Program-made: the position numbers and the translations under genes
Source of the DNA: Tolypeutes matacus
Taxonomy: Eukaryota > Chordata > Mammalia > Cingulata > Chlamyphoridae
Direction of reading: 5' to 3'
DNA length: 64,000 nt
NCBI GenBank assembly: GCA_026826555.1
Contig: JAKSZT010038899.1
Location: forward strand, 163,948-227,947
The notes under the pieces: model-generated
What the model saw: the letters and a program-made list of their open reading frames with translations, nothing else
Told to the model about the DNA's origin: nothing
Databases searched by the model: none
Shown here: piece by piece, positions 47,709 through 58,315 of the stretch
Layout of the letters: the number at the start of each line of letters is the position of its first letter
Position numbering within the stretch: the stretch's first letter is position 1

Positions 47709-48938
47709 TTTTTAACTTATTTATTTATTTTTATTTCAAAAGATGCTTAGATAACATAAATGTTACTCAAAAAGTACAGGGATTTCCATGTTCCTAACCT
47801 CCCACATCTCCCATAACATCCCACATAAACATCTTCCATTAGTGTGGCACATCACCTGCAATGGATATACACATCCAGGGGCTTTGCCACTAAACATGGA
47901 CCATAGTTCACATTGTAGACCACACTCTCTCCCACACAGATCTGCATGTTATATGCTGATGTAAAATGGCCTATATCTGTCATTGTAATGTCACTCAAGA
48001 TAATTCCCAAGTCCTGAAAGGGACCCTGTATTACAACTGCTTGTCCCTCTCCCTGCCCCAAAGTGTCCAGTGGCCACTGGTTCCACCTCACTGTTATAAT
48101 TTCTTCCATTGCTTGAATCACAATATGTCTACAATAGAATACATTAAGTCCACTCTAGTCCATAGCTCTTCCCCCAATCCTGAGGAGTTTGGGATGGTGA
48201 TGTTCACTCCACCTCCAAGTAAGAGGGGGCTTATATCCCATGGATATGATGAATGGGATTATCCAGCCTACACCTGAAGGCTCTCTCCATTCTTGGGGTC
48301 CATCATCATCTCCTCACCAGGTGACTTGTGTGAGTCCATTGAGCATTAGAGTAGGAATGGCAGCTCCACTGACATTCCAGGCACAGCTGGCACATGGACA
48401 GGTCAGAGGCTCCAGTCTCTGGAAGTACACCTATAAACTGCAGCTTCACATATAGGTTTGAATAGAAGGGACTGATGAACTATGTGCAGAGGGTACTTAT
48501 TTGAGTCCAGCTCTATCACTCTCAGGAGCACAGATTCCAAAGTATAGCCCACTGATAAGACATCAATCTCTGTAGTTATCCCCTCTTATATAGGATCTGA
48601 GTGTCTCCAGAGCCCTCAGGAGCCCCTCTGTGTGGGTGATATACACTTTGGTGTTCTATGAGATCCTACTGAGGTGTGAGTAAGCATTACCCCTGGGATG
48701 ACCTCCCTACTCTCTTTGAAGTCTCTTAGCCACATGAACTCATTTGTCTTTAGCTTTTCCCCCTTTTATTCAAGGTCTTTTTCCAGTCATATTGCCAGTT
48801 GGCAGTTGGTATTAATCCCTTGTTGCCAGGGAAGCTCATCCCTGGGAGTCATGTCCCATGCTGGGGGGATGGTAATGCATTCATATGCTGAGTTTGGCTT
48901 AGGGAAAGGCCACATTTGAGCAACAAGGAGGCTCTCAG
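47709..48938 (-). mobile_element. Twin-primed L1, 3' half (3'UTR and poly-A, minus strand)
   Basis: Starts with a T-rich tail (TTTTTTTAACTTATTTATTT). It is then the complete long 3'UTR in reverse complement, ending at CAAATGTGG...GCCTCCTTGTTGCTC, whose reverse complement lies at about 48905-48938. High similarity to 1-1198. It directly abuts ORF2 sequence in the opposite orientation at 48939. I infer that both belong to a single insertion with a 5' inversion. Confidence 0.75.
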
Positions 48939-49359
48939 GTGGCAAATACCATCTCACACCTTATACAAAAATCAGCTCAAGATGGATCAAAGACCTAAAT
49001 ATAAGAGTCAAAACCATAAAGACCTTGGAAGATAATATAGGGAAGCATTTACAGGACCTTATAATAGGAAATGGTTTCATGACCTTCACACCCAATTCAC
49101 AAGCAGCAAGATAAAAAATAGATAAATGGGATCCTATGAAAATTAAAAACTTCTACACCTCAAAGGATGTTATTGAGAAAATAAAAAGGCAGCCTACCCA
49201 ATGGGAGAAAATCTTTGGCAACCATATATCTGATAGGAGCCTAATATCCTGCATATATAAAGAAACCCTACACCTTGAAAATAAAAAGACAAACAACCAT
49301 TTTAAAAATGAGCAAGTGACATGAAAAGACACTTCTCAAAGGAAGAAATACAGATGGCT

Positions 49360-49373
49360 AAAAAGCACATGAA
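49360..49373. repeat. Nested L1 target-site duplication, left copy
   Basis: AAAAAGCACATGAA, repeated exactly at 49611-49624. Confidence 0.9.
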
Positions 49374-49610
49374 TGCATTCATACAGTATTTGTCCTTTTG
49401 TGTCTGGCTTGCTTCTACTATGAACCAAATATATTGTGTAATATATTGTTTGATTCAAAAAAAAAATTACATGTATCCATTACATTTAATTGAGAAATGT
49501 ATATATTTATTCATCTGTGTTTACTTTTTAGCTTTTAATTGTTTATGTTTTCAATTATTAAATGTACAAAATAAAGTTAAAAAATAAATAAATAAAATGG
49601 TAAAAAAAAA
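49374..49610 (+). mobile_element. Nested short L1 with 5' inversion
   Basis: 49417-49610 is the 3' end of the same L1 subfamily as 8819-8996 (ACTATGAACCAAATATATTG to AATAAAG and an A-rich tail). 49374-49416 is the reverse complement of the immediately upstream L1 sequence (8776-8818), for example TTTGTCCTTTTGTGTCTGGC. Flanked by perfect 14-bp direct repeats. Inserted into ORF2 of the surrounding L1. Confidence 0.92.
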
Positions 49611-49624
49611 AAAAAGCACATGAA
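49611..49624. repeat. Nested L1 target-site duplication, right copy
   Basis: AAAAAGCACATGAA, after the A-rich tail. Confidence 0.9.
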
Positions 49625-50253
49625 AAAATGCTCGACATCGTTAGCTATTAGGGAAAAAACTACAATAAGATACCATCTTACACCCAGCTATTTAAAAAAA
49701 AGCAGACTACAAGTGTTGGAGGGGATGTGGAGGAATAGGAACTCTCATCCACTGTTAGTGGGACTGTGGAATGATCCAGTCACTGTGGAGGACAGTTTGG
49801 TGGTTCCTCAGAAAACTAACAAAGATCTTCCATATGATCCAGCAATTCACTCCTTGGTATATACCCAGAAGAATTGAAAGCAAAGGCACCAACAGATATA
49901 TGCACACCAATGTTCATAGTGGCATTGTTCACAATTGTCAAAAGTTGGAATCAGCCCTGGTGCCCATCAATAGATGAATGGATAAACAAAATGTGGTACA
50001 TACATACAATGGAATATTACTCAGCTGTAAGAAGGAATAAAGTGCTAACACATGGAATAGCATGGATGAATCTTGAAGACCTTATGTTGAGTGAAGCAAG
50101 CCAGGCATTGAAGGATGAACAGCATATGACCTCACTGATTTGTATTGAGGAAAGTGAGCAGTCTCTGAGAACCATGGTCTGAAAGATTAGTTAACAAGGG
50201 AAAGAAAGCAAAGAGAAGGTTGTGAGCCATCAACCATATGGATATAATCTTAC

Positions 50254-50262
50254 CTACTTCTT
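50254..50262. repeat. Target-site duplication of the twin-primed L1, right copy
   Basis: CTACTTCTT, as at 47700-47708. Confidence 0.65.
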
Positions 50263-51010
50263 AAATCTATGAATTTGCATATTCTAGGCATTTCATGTAA
50301 GTGAAACCATGCAATATGTTTCATTTTGTATTTGGCCTATTTAATTAAAAAACATATTTCAATGTTCATCCCTATTATTCCATGTGTCTTCCCTTTGTGC
50401 AAGTGACTGAGATTCTTTGTGTTTTTCCATTTGTTTATCCATCCATCTGTTGATGGAAATTTGCATTGCCTACAAATTTTGGCTATTGTAAATGCTGCTG
50501 CTATGATCTTAGTATATAAATATATATTTGAATATCTGTTTTCAATACTTTCAGATATATACCTAGAAGCAGAACTGTAGGTTCATATGATAATTTTTTA
50601 TGTAATAATTTGAAGACCTGCAGGTCTGTTTTCAAAGAGGATTATTTAACATTCCCACCAGCATGGTAATAAGGTTCCTATTTCTCCATATCCTCTAAAA
50701 TGCATGTTGCTACCCTCACTTTAGATTCTACCATTCCTCGTGTATATTAAATGATATTGTGCTGTATTTTTGTAGTTTCCATGGTGACAAATAATGTAAC
50801 ACTAGTTTTCATTTATTTATTAACTATTTGTATATCTTCTTTGTGCCATTTTTTTTGAGATGTAAGTAATTAACATATTCTATATACAAGTCCATTATTA
50901 GGTGTATGGTTTATAAATGCTTTTCCCCATTTGATGGGTTCTATCTTTATAATCTTAATGGTGACTCTCTTAAATCACCAGTTATTAATTTTGATAAAGT
51001 CAAATTTAAG
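50263..51010 (-). mobile_element. Ancient L1 fragment, part 2
   Basis: Continues 46690-47699: TGAATTTGCATATTCTAGGC, CATCTGTTGATGGAAATTTG, ATTCCCACCAGCATGGTAAT and AAGTCCATTATTAGGTGTAT. This is the familiar reverse-complement text of the ORF2 3' half of ancient mammalian L1s. It ends near TTGATAAAGTCAAATTTAAG. Confidence 0.8.
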
Positions 51011-52198
51011 TATTGTTAAATTTGATAAAGTGAGTCTCTCACAGGGTCCAGTTTACTACTATATTGCATGATTTTCCTGAAGAATTAAGGAGAACACACA
51101 CATACACATACACACACAAATACTAGCCTGAAACATACAAAGCAAACAAAACTCCCCTCCCTGAGTGGTGTTGGGGAGAGGGCCAGCATCTATTGTAGAA
51201 ATACAACCACAACAACATCCCTAGCTCTGCTACAGAACAAAGAATTCATTTGCACATGGTAAACATACAAAGCCAGTATTCTATGCCATTGTTGGGATTC
51301 AATAGAAAGAGGGAGGAAACAGACACTATCATGGAAAGTATGCCCAGAGCCACCTCCCCTATCCTCAATGAGGAATGAAAGCCTTGTTATGTTATAGACA
51401 TGAAGGACTTTAAAATAAGTAGTTGAAGACACTGGTGAAAAACCAATGCAGCTTGGGAGGAAACAACTGGAAAAATATACTGTACTCTAAAGAGGGTGCA
51501 CTAATACATGATAGGGCAATGTTCCATTAGGAGAAGGCAGAGGGGCAGCCTGGATGTTATTCAGAACACTGTCCATTTTCTCATATCCCAGCCTTTCCCC
51601 AGAAAACTTAGGTCAGAGATTACAACAGGTAAAGAACGAGGTATGCTTCAGGTGAGAGTTGTGATCAGGAAGGGTGGGCTTACCCTTGGCCTGGAACCTA
51701 TATGTGCACTTGGCCCTACACAATGGGAAAAAGGAACTCTTACTCCTTAGACACAAGATGCACAATGAGAAAAAGCTTTCCCACACTGAGATGCAGGGCA
51801 AGGTGGAGGCAGTAAGAGCCATGCTCAGCTTCCCAGGGTGTGTTGGATATGAGTTCCAAGCACACATCTGAGCAGGTCTGCATCCCTGTGAGTTCTGGTA
51901 GGTAAGCTCTGCCTTCAGAAGCCTATGGTTATACAGGGACAATTAGGGGTGTGACATGTTCTTTATGATAACCTTACCTGCCTCACATATGATATATAAT
52001 GTTAAAATAATATGTATGCATGTCAGTATTTACACGCAGAGTTAGTAACATAAAAACATTTCTGAGGTTGAATCTAGCATATGAAGGAAACTCGTCCCCA
52101 GCCCCTCTCTGCACCTGCTGCTGGGGTTGGTCCCCGAGCACGTGCTGGTAGACCCTAGAGCCTGATGCAGCCAAGCCCCTTCCTGTGCCATGAGAAGA
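51011..52198. other. Unassigned interval, including the V 3' flank
   Basis: A small (CACATA)n run lies at 51093-51118. 52090-52180 is the GC-richer V 3'-flank module (TCTCTGCACCTGCTGCTGGG). No gene recognised. Confidence 0.4.
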
Positions 52199-52237
52199 AG
52201 TTTTTGTCTGGGCTCACCCTGACTTCCTCTCACTGTG
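52199..52237 (-). promoter_or_regulatory. V(D)J recombination signal, 23-bp spacer (IGHV4-like no. 2)
   Basis: Minus-strand heptamer CACAGTG (52231-52237, perfect), a 23-nt spacer (52208-52230) and nonamer ACAAAAACT (52199-52207, one mismatch to consensus). It directly follows the TGT GCA AGA GA end of the V exon. By sequence it is competent. Confidence 0.93.
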
Positions 52238-52672
52238 TCTCTTGCACAGTAATAAGTGGCTGTGTCCTTGACACTCAGGCTGATCAACTTTAAATAAACT
52301 TCATTCTTAGAGGTGTCCCTGGTGATGCTGAGTCAGGTTTGAATAGTTGGGTTATAGTTTGTGCTTCTACTACTTATTATGCTGCCAAACCATTCCAGTC
52401 CCTTTCCTGGATCTTAGCACACCCAGCCCACATGGTTTGTGGTTAAAGAGATTCCAGGGACTTTGCAGGTGAGGGACAACATCTGTGAGGACTTAACTAG
52501 GCCAGGTCTTGACTTCTGCAGCTTCACCTGGGACAGGATACCTGAGGAGAAGGAGAACCACTGTGAGTCTTGTGCTCAGAAGCACCATCCCCATTACCTT
52601 CATGTCTGAATCCCTGAGACACTCACATCTGGGAGTCACCACCAGAAAGAGGAAGAACCACAAGGCTTTCAT
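52238..52672 (-). pseudogene. IGHV4-like variable segment, pseudogene no. 2 (two nonsense codons)
   Basis: Leader exon 52627-52672 (46 nt; MKALWFFLFLVVTPR, donor GTGAGT), 85-nt intron, acceptor CCTCAG, V exon 52238-52541. The frame stays in register through the whole V exon. FR1 reads [20 protein letters not shown] and CKVPGISLT, with the first cysteine present. FR3 has [18 protein letters not shown] and ends DTATYYCAR with the second cysteine. Only two stops break it: TAA four codons into FR2 (WVC then stop) and TGA at the start of FR3 (before LSIT). Leader, splice sites, promoter octamer and RSS look intact, so the inactivation is recent. A second in-frame ATG lies seven codons upstream at 52693. 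Confidence 0.92.
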
Positions 52673-52782
52673 GTTCTTGTGCATGAGGTCCATGAGGCCT
52701 GGAAAAATGTGTTTCTTGACATAGAAGGAACCTAAATTTAAGTAAATTTGTGCTGTGGTTTCATCTGCCTGCCCATGTGGTA

Positions 52783-52790
52783 ATTTGCAT
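52783..52790 (-). promoter_or_regulatory. V promoter octamer
   Basis: ATTTGCAT on the plus strand, that is a perfect ATGCAAAT octamer in the transcribed sense, 110 bp upstream of the leader ATG of the IGHV4-like segment. The site at the equivalent distance in the 18-kb paralogue is degenerate. Confidence 0.85.
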
Positions 52791-52799
52791 CTGGGAGGT

Positions 52800-54771
52800 A
52801 ACTGTGTATGTAAAATGAAAGGGGATGAGGGGAGGTCTTTGTCTTAGGGGCACCCTGAGAGGAAGATGCTGGTTGAGCTGTTGGGGAACACAGTCCTCTC
52901 CCTGTGGTGCCCCCTCACCCAGCCCAGTTTCCTCTACTTTCAGAAGGAAATGTGTTGAATTAGGTGGTCAGAGATTCTGTTGCAACCAAGGATCAAGCAT
53001 GGCTTTGAAATATGATCATTGTGCCACTTCCCCAGCCATTATATAAGGGCATATATGTGCATATACACGTATGGAATAAAAATGGAATATATTGTATGTA
53101 TATATTCCCTGACAATGTTGGCTCTAATTGATTCTGGTTGATTTTTGAAATATCATTGAGGGTACAGTGTTTGGTGCCATGTTTCCATTTTCCTGATGTC
53201 ATTCTTCATTAGTAATTTAAGGATTGTAATTTTAGTAAGTTGTCAGTGCTGATGGGAATTTTCATAGCTGTGATTATTAGTATTACCAGCCATGTGAGTA
53301 AGAAAGGACCTGTATGTGACCTCACCTTGGACACCAGAATTGCCCAGGGAAAAACTGCCTCAGTCCTGCCCCTGACTTGCCATATCTGTGTAACTAGGAA
53401 GGTCATCCCTATTCACCCTCAGTCTCCACACCTGAGCATTGAGTGATGTAACTCATCTGATCTCTAAATATCTCTTTCTACTTCATCATATCATAGAGGG
53501 AACTTGAATACAGCATATTGCAAACTGGCAATTTAATAATATCAGTTGTTGGTTTAATAATAAATTTGTTAAGACCTTCATCCCTAGTCATGTTCCTTGT
53601 GGCTGAGGTAGCAACATGAGGTGGAAGGACTTGGCCTGGACACTAAAGTCACCAATGATTATGGCAGAATTAGGGCATTAAGGAGAACATCCTACAGCAT
53701 GTGCCAAGATTAGGACCTGGTGCATGAGGCATTCACAAAGTCCAGGGGGGGAAGTGTTGTGAGGGGATGTTCAGGGAGAAAAATAAAATCCACATAAGGA
53801 ATAAATTATGTCACTATGAAGACAATGTGCTGAAGGTCAAATTGCAATTTTCATTGGAGACTTATTACTACATCTCCTTGTTTTCTGAATTCATCATGAT
53901 ATTGATATTTCATTAAATCAGTTCAGGTGAATAAACTCCTATGCTTGTTTGTTTCACATAACTTTATATATTTTATTTATCAATGGAATTGACCAAATAG
54001 AAGTGATTTAATGAAATTCCACTGATTCTCTATCCTAAAAAAAAAAGCATAATGGGGAAAAACCTAAGCCTTCAAACATAGCTGAACAGAAAAGTCATGA
54101 GAAGAAAGCCTAGATGCTTCAGGGAAGCTCCCTTATCTTTCCAACATACCTGCCTCTCAACCTGGCCCTGGTGCTTGGTGATCCTAAGTCTCTCCTCACC
54201 TGTCCCTGGTCCCAGCCCCAAGGCTTCATGGTTTTGAGTGACTCCTGCCCCTGCCTGTTCATCTGCCCCTGAAACAGACCCCTTGCTCAGTGCTCCTCAG
54301 AACCCCAGGGGTCAGTCCTGCTGGTCCTGCTGGGAGCTGAGGGCCTAGGCTCCTTCTGACTTCCCTGCATTCTGGGTCCCACTGTCTGGTTCTGAACATT
54401 TGTGTTGTTGGTTGTAAGTGGAAGCCAGAACTGTCCTTGGCAGGCATCCTGGCCATGGATGGCTGAGCTAAAATTGTGGTCAGTATGGCTGTCATAGCTG
54501 GTCAGCTATGCAGCCCCTTGTCTGGCTCCTGGGGTTCCAAAAGAGCCCATGGGCATCCAAACTGCTTACTCTGCTCTCAGCTACTGGACTTTCCATGGAT
54601 CCTCAGGGACACTAACCACTGGTCAGAACAACTGTTCACTGGGAGAGAAGGGGGAATGAAGACCATTAACTGAAATTCCTTATGAAAAACATACCCTCCC
54701 TTGCCTTTGTCTGCCAATGATCCTGGAGCTGTGGGAGCTTAAGCATCCCCTGGAGGCCACTGTGCATGGAA
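52800..54771. other. Unassigned interval
   Basis: No recognised gene. 54120-54300 is GC-richer (CTCTCCTCACCTGTCCCTGG), resembling the 3' flank of the 18-kb V pseudogene (CTCTCCTCACCTGTCCCTGA). It may be another V-flank remnant. Confidence 0.4.
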
Positions 54772-54882
54772 GATTTAAGTCTGGGCTCACATTACCTTCC
54801 CCTCCCTGTATGCCTCAGACAATATTATATGGCAATGTTCTCAGCTCTCAGACTATCCATTTGCAGACACAGCATACTAATC
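54772..54882 (-). pseudogene. IGHV3-like 3'-end relic
   Basis: The minus strand keeps the FR3 end CTGCAAATGGATAGTCTGAG and AGCTGAGAACATTGCCATAT, then AATATTGTC, with a stop and a lost cysteine. An RSS-like tail follows: CATACAGGGAGGGGAAGG, TGTGAGCCCAG and ACTTAAATC (54772-54780). Everything upstream of the FR3 end is missing. A truncated fossil. Confidence 0.7.
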
Positions 54883-56078
54883 TCCATCACAACCTGTATC
54901 TTATAGGCACAGGTAAATCCTCTGAAAACTGGGAGGAGAATAGATTCTACCCTAAAACTCTCTTACCACCTCCTGTGCTGTCCCTCATGAATAAAAACCT
55001 TATCTCCAAGGAAAGACACCAAAGCAAGTAGCAGAGAACTATTTTGGAAGGAAAACCAATATATCTGTGGGAGCAAAGAGATGGGAAAAACAGAACTCTT
55101 CCGTCAGAGGTAGTAATTCATTTTAGCTCTAGAGCTGCCTCTGTGGACACATAGACAGCAATACCCAAGACTTATCTTCACAAGGCAAGCTCAATGATAA
55201 GGCTCAGTCAGGAGATAAGAGAATGCTTCCTGCTTAGCCTAGCCACCCCCATCACACTGACAGCCATTAGGAAATATGAGGCAGCATTCTGCTCAGAGAA
55301 GAAGCAACAGTTCACAAAGCAGCAGGGAGAAATGTACACATGTACACATGTACACATGGCAGCAATAAACTCAACAACTATGACTAGACCCACATAAACA
55401 CCCACACAAAAAAGGCACAAGAGAAAGTAGGGTGTAGTCACATAAGCAGAGAAAAAGGGAATTATAATCAGAATATATAATAAAGAAAAATGAAATAATA
55501 CAACAATATCCACTCTTTTATCCAACACCATTTGGATTGTTGTCTTGCTTTTTTATTTGTTGAAAGGAAGAGGTGATTATGTGCATGTTCAGTCTCCATG
55601 ATGTGTTCATCTCTGAGGTAAGACACATGAGCTCAAAGGAAAGTTGACGTTTTCAGGAAGTGCATATACTACATAATCTGAATATGTAGGAATTACATGT
55701 TAATCAATATTATTTGGCTAAATATTTGACCATTTCAAATATGTAACCATTGCCAGAAGTCATCAACCCTCTAAATCCAAAATAATAAACATATATTTTA
55801 AAAAAGAGCAGGCAAGAGAGAACCACAGTCTCACATTTAGTAGATCATTGAGTATCAAAACACTTGGAAAAACATTTCACTCAATTGAGTTCTAGCTCAA
55901 GGCTCATGCACTGTAAAATTCCACCAGTGTCTTCCTCATCTCTAAGCAAGTGAAAAGTCAAGATGATTCCCACTATCTTCTCAATTTTCCTTAGATATTA
56001 CATGGCCTCCTGTATGGGACATGGGAATAACAATTGCAGTGTCCTACACTCAGGTCCATGGATTGCTTTGTTTCTAAA
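54883..56078. other. Unassigned interval
   Basis: Contains a short triple repeat of TGTACACA at 55334-55358. No gene recognised. Confidence 0.4.
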
Positions 56079-56087
56079 TTTATTAGA
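56079..56087. repeat. SINE target-site duplication, left copy
   Basis: TTTATTAGA, repeated at 56314-56322. A slightly longer imperfect match includes the preceding A-run. Confidence 0.7.
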
Positions 56088-56281
56088 GGGAAGTGGCTGT
56101 GGCTCAATCAGTAGGGCTCCCGTTTACCATATGGGAGGCCCCGGGTTTGGTTCCCGGGGCCTCCTGGTGAAGGCAAGCCCGCCCGCACGGTGTGGTTAGC
56201 TGACCCAGCGAGCACAAGCAACAAGGGGGAGAAATATGAATAAATAAATAAAATCTTTAAAAAAAAAAAGAAAGAAAACTT

Positions 56282-56312
<31 letters not shown>

Positions 56313-56313
56313 T
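56088..56313 (+). mobile_element. DAS-SINE (tRNA-derived armadillo SINE)
   Basis: Complete plus-strand copy: head GGGAAGTGGCTGTGGCTCAA (A-box region), GGGTTTGGTTCCCGGGGCC (B-box region), GGTGTGGTTAGCTGACCCAG, CAAGCAACAAGGGGG, then a tail of AATAAATAAATAAAA and A-rich repeats. It is the best reference in this window for the two reversed copies. Confidence 0.95.
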
Positions 56314-56322
56314 TTTATTAGA
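56314..56322. repeat. SINE target-site duplication, right copy
   Basis: TTTATTAGA, after the A-rich tail. Confidence 0.7.
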
Positions 56323-56609
56323 TGGAAATCCAGGGCTATAATAATCTGTTCATCTTTCTTAATCTTCTGGTTCCAAACCAAAACAAAGTAAAGAAAGTCA
56401 TCTTTGCATTAGTGTAGTTGGAAAGACAGGAGTAAAAGTAAGTAAAAGTAAGAAACAGCTCAGCAATGGTTGATTAGTGCAATCCATTTACATCTAGGTA
56501 AGGTTAAGCAGCTAACACAGAATGTAATAATAATTCAAAGAGAATATGGCTGAAGGTGTACCAAAGTTAATAAGAATATCGTAATATCAGAGGATTTCAT
56601 AGAAGAATC

Positions 56610-56749
56610 CATTATATATATACATACATATATATAAGGAGACAGAGACAGAGAGAGTGATAGAGATAGATAGATAAATAGATAAATACATTGATTGTTT
56701 GATAGATAGATAATAGATAGGTAGGTAGGTAGGTAGGTAGGTAGGTAGG

Positions 56750-56795
<46 letters not shown>

Positions 56796-56805
56796 CATAC
56801 ATAGA
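56610..56805. repeat. Compound tetranucleotide microsatellite (GATA/GGTA)
   Basis: TATATA and GAGA stretches lead into (TAGA)n with AAAT variants, then (TAGG)n at about 56717-56750, then a longer, purer (TAGA)n to about 56793. The minus-strand Tyr/Leu/Ser repeat frames through it are not genes. Confidence 0.95.
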
Positions 56806-57382
56806 TGATACAGCGACCTCAGAAAAGGATCAGTGAAAAGGGAAAAATACTGAGGAAGAGAGGTATTTAGCATTGTATAGAAAGCTGAGATAGTATTAAG
56901 TAGAAGTGGAAAAAAGGTCAAATAAGTAGTATCTTTAAGGAATGTAGCTGATAGGCTCTGTTGAGAGACAATTGAGAGATGATGTGGAGATGATTGATGA
57001 ATTATGGGAAAGTTAACTGTGAGACTAATGATAGAGTAAATGCTGTACTGGACATCTTAAGTGATAAATTAAGAGAAGACTGAAAGCTGAATGGGTCAAT
57101 TAAGAGAGATTGTTCATGGATAATTTTAATATGGCTGAAAGATAACTGATATTTTCAATTTATTGCAAGAGAAAATTATATGACTTGGGAATTGCTATCA
57201 ATAATAGCTATTTACATAAATGTAAAATATTTGTTTCACATCCTTCTGCTTTGTATTCAGAAGGTATTTTTAAAAGATCAAAAACATTCTTTTTGGACAC
57301 AGTAAAATTATTGAAATTGCATAGATTATTAGATAGAAATTGTATAGATTATTTGATAGAAATATGTTTAGGCAAAGAAACA
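56806..57382. other. Unassigned interval
   Basis: AT-rich, nothing recognised. Confidence 0.4.
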
Positions 57383-57393
57383 ATATGGTTTTT
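57383..57393. repeat. SINE target-site duplication, left copy
   Basis: ATATGGTTTTT, repeated at 57497-57507. Confidence 0.8.
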
Positions 57394-57496
57394 TGTTTTT
57401 TGTGTGTGTTTTTTTACCAGGAGGTCCTGGAGATCGAACCCAGGTCTCTCCATATGGGAGATAGATGCCCAACCATTTGAGCCACATCTGTCCCTT
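57394..57496 (-). mobile_element. Short tRNA-derived SINE
   Basis: A T-rich tail, then reverse-complement tRNA-like text: AGATCGAACCCAGGTCTCTC (B-box side) and CAACCATTTGAGCCACATCT (A-box side). Same type as 37225-37320, distinct from the full DAS-SINE copies. Confidence 0.8.
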
Positions 57497-57507
57497 ATAT
57501 GGTTTTT
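57497..57507. repeat. SINE target-site duplication, right copy
   Basis: ATATGGTTTTT, identical to 57383-57393. Confidence 0.8.
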
Positions 57508-58239
57508 AATGAGAAAAATAATACTTTAGAATTACAAAACTATCATTAGTACATGTGCTGAAGACCAAATAGTTCTATTTTGAGGGAGAAATAAGCATTT
57601 TGTATGTTTATATTAGAGTCCTATTGTTGTGATGTTCCTAAATTTTACTGTGGCTTAAATATTGAAATAAGTGTATCATATTTCCAAATACAAGTTTACG
57701 AGTCAGGTGATCATGCCTATTAAAGAAAAGAGCTGGATATACTTAAAGAAGGAAAGAAAATAAATAAAATTATTTTCCTGGGCCCATCAGTGAACTGAAG
57801 TCACCAAGAAATCCATTAACTTGACTTGGAGACAGTTTCATCCACAGAGACAGAGCTGAGATCTATTTAGCTCAAGTAGTAGCCACTGGAGCCATAAACT
57901 GGTAAGGTCAGTTACATGTAATTTTGCTGACAGGTGGGAGGCTGAGTGTGGACAAATATGAGAGTGAGAAACTCCACAGACTTGAGGTCACAAAACGTTG
58001 TAGAATTTCTTTGTAGAATCTCACAAGGTATTAATGTGAGGTTTTACAAGGTATATTTGTTGATCTGGCAGGGTGAGGGGAAGAACAATTATTGTGAAAT
58101 ATACTCAGACCTTCCTTATTAATAAAACCAACTCTCCAGGGCAGCAGTTTTCCAAAGACATATTCCAAGTTGGGGAGGAAATATATCCTTTCTCCAGATC
58201 TCTTGTTGGTTTCCTTTATCTCATAAAGAAAGGGCATAT
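57508..58239. other. Unassigned interval
   Basis: Nothing recognised. Confidence 0.4.
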
Positions 58240-58315
58240 TTAAAATAAGTTTTGATATAACTTTTCTGAAATCTAAATCTTCTCTAAAAATAAAGTTTAT
58301 AATGATTTTTTTAAA
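58240..58315 (+). mobile_element. L1 3' terminal fragment
   Basis: TTGATATAACTTTTCTGAAA and TCTTCTCTAAAAATAAAG match the terminus of the copy at 36.5 kb. Severely 5'-truncated. Confidence 0.55.

Larger units (their letters stand above)
48939..50253 (+). mobile_element. Twin-primed L1, inverted 5' half (ORF2 C-terminal part)
   Basis: Plus-strand ORF2 C-terminal text: [18 protein letters not shown] (about 49190-49240), HFSKEEIQMAKKHM at 49330-49372, then after a nested insert SLAIREKTTIRYHLTP, ICTPMFIVALFTIVKSWNQP and MWYIHTMEYYSAVRRNK (to 50060), and the end of ORF2 near 50182. It carries stops and frameshifts. By position it continues the L1 whose 3'UTR lies in reverse at 47709-48938. Confidence 0.8.

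Noticed and set aside
18000..55000. IGHD or IGHJ segments
   Set aside because: I looked for paired 12-spacer signals and J-type WGxG codons near the V segments and saw none convincing. The scan by eye is incomplete.
56088..56160. A tRNA gene
   Set aside because: The A- and B-box-like text belongs to a DAS-SINE with an A-rich tail and TSD, repeated elsewhere in the window.
56700..56800. CRISPR-like or other phased array
   Set aside because: A simple tetranucleotide repeat without spacers, in a mammalian context.
56535..56921. Minus-strand Tyr/Leu/Ser repeat protein
   Set aside because: Translation of a tetranucleotide microsatellite.
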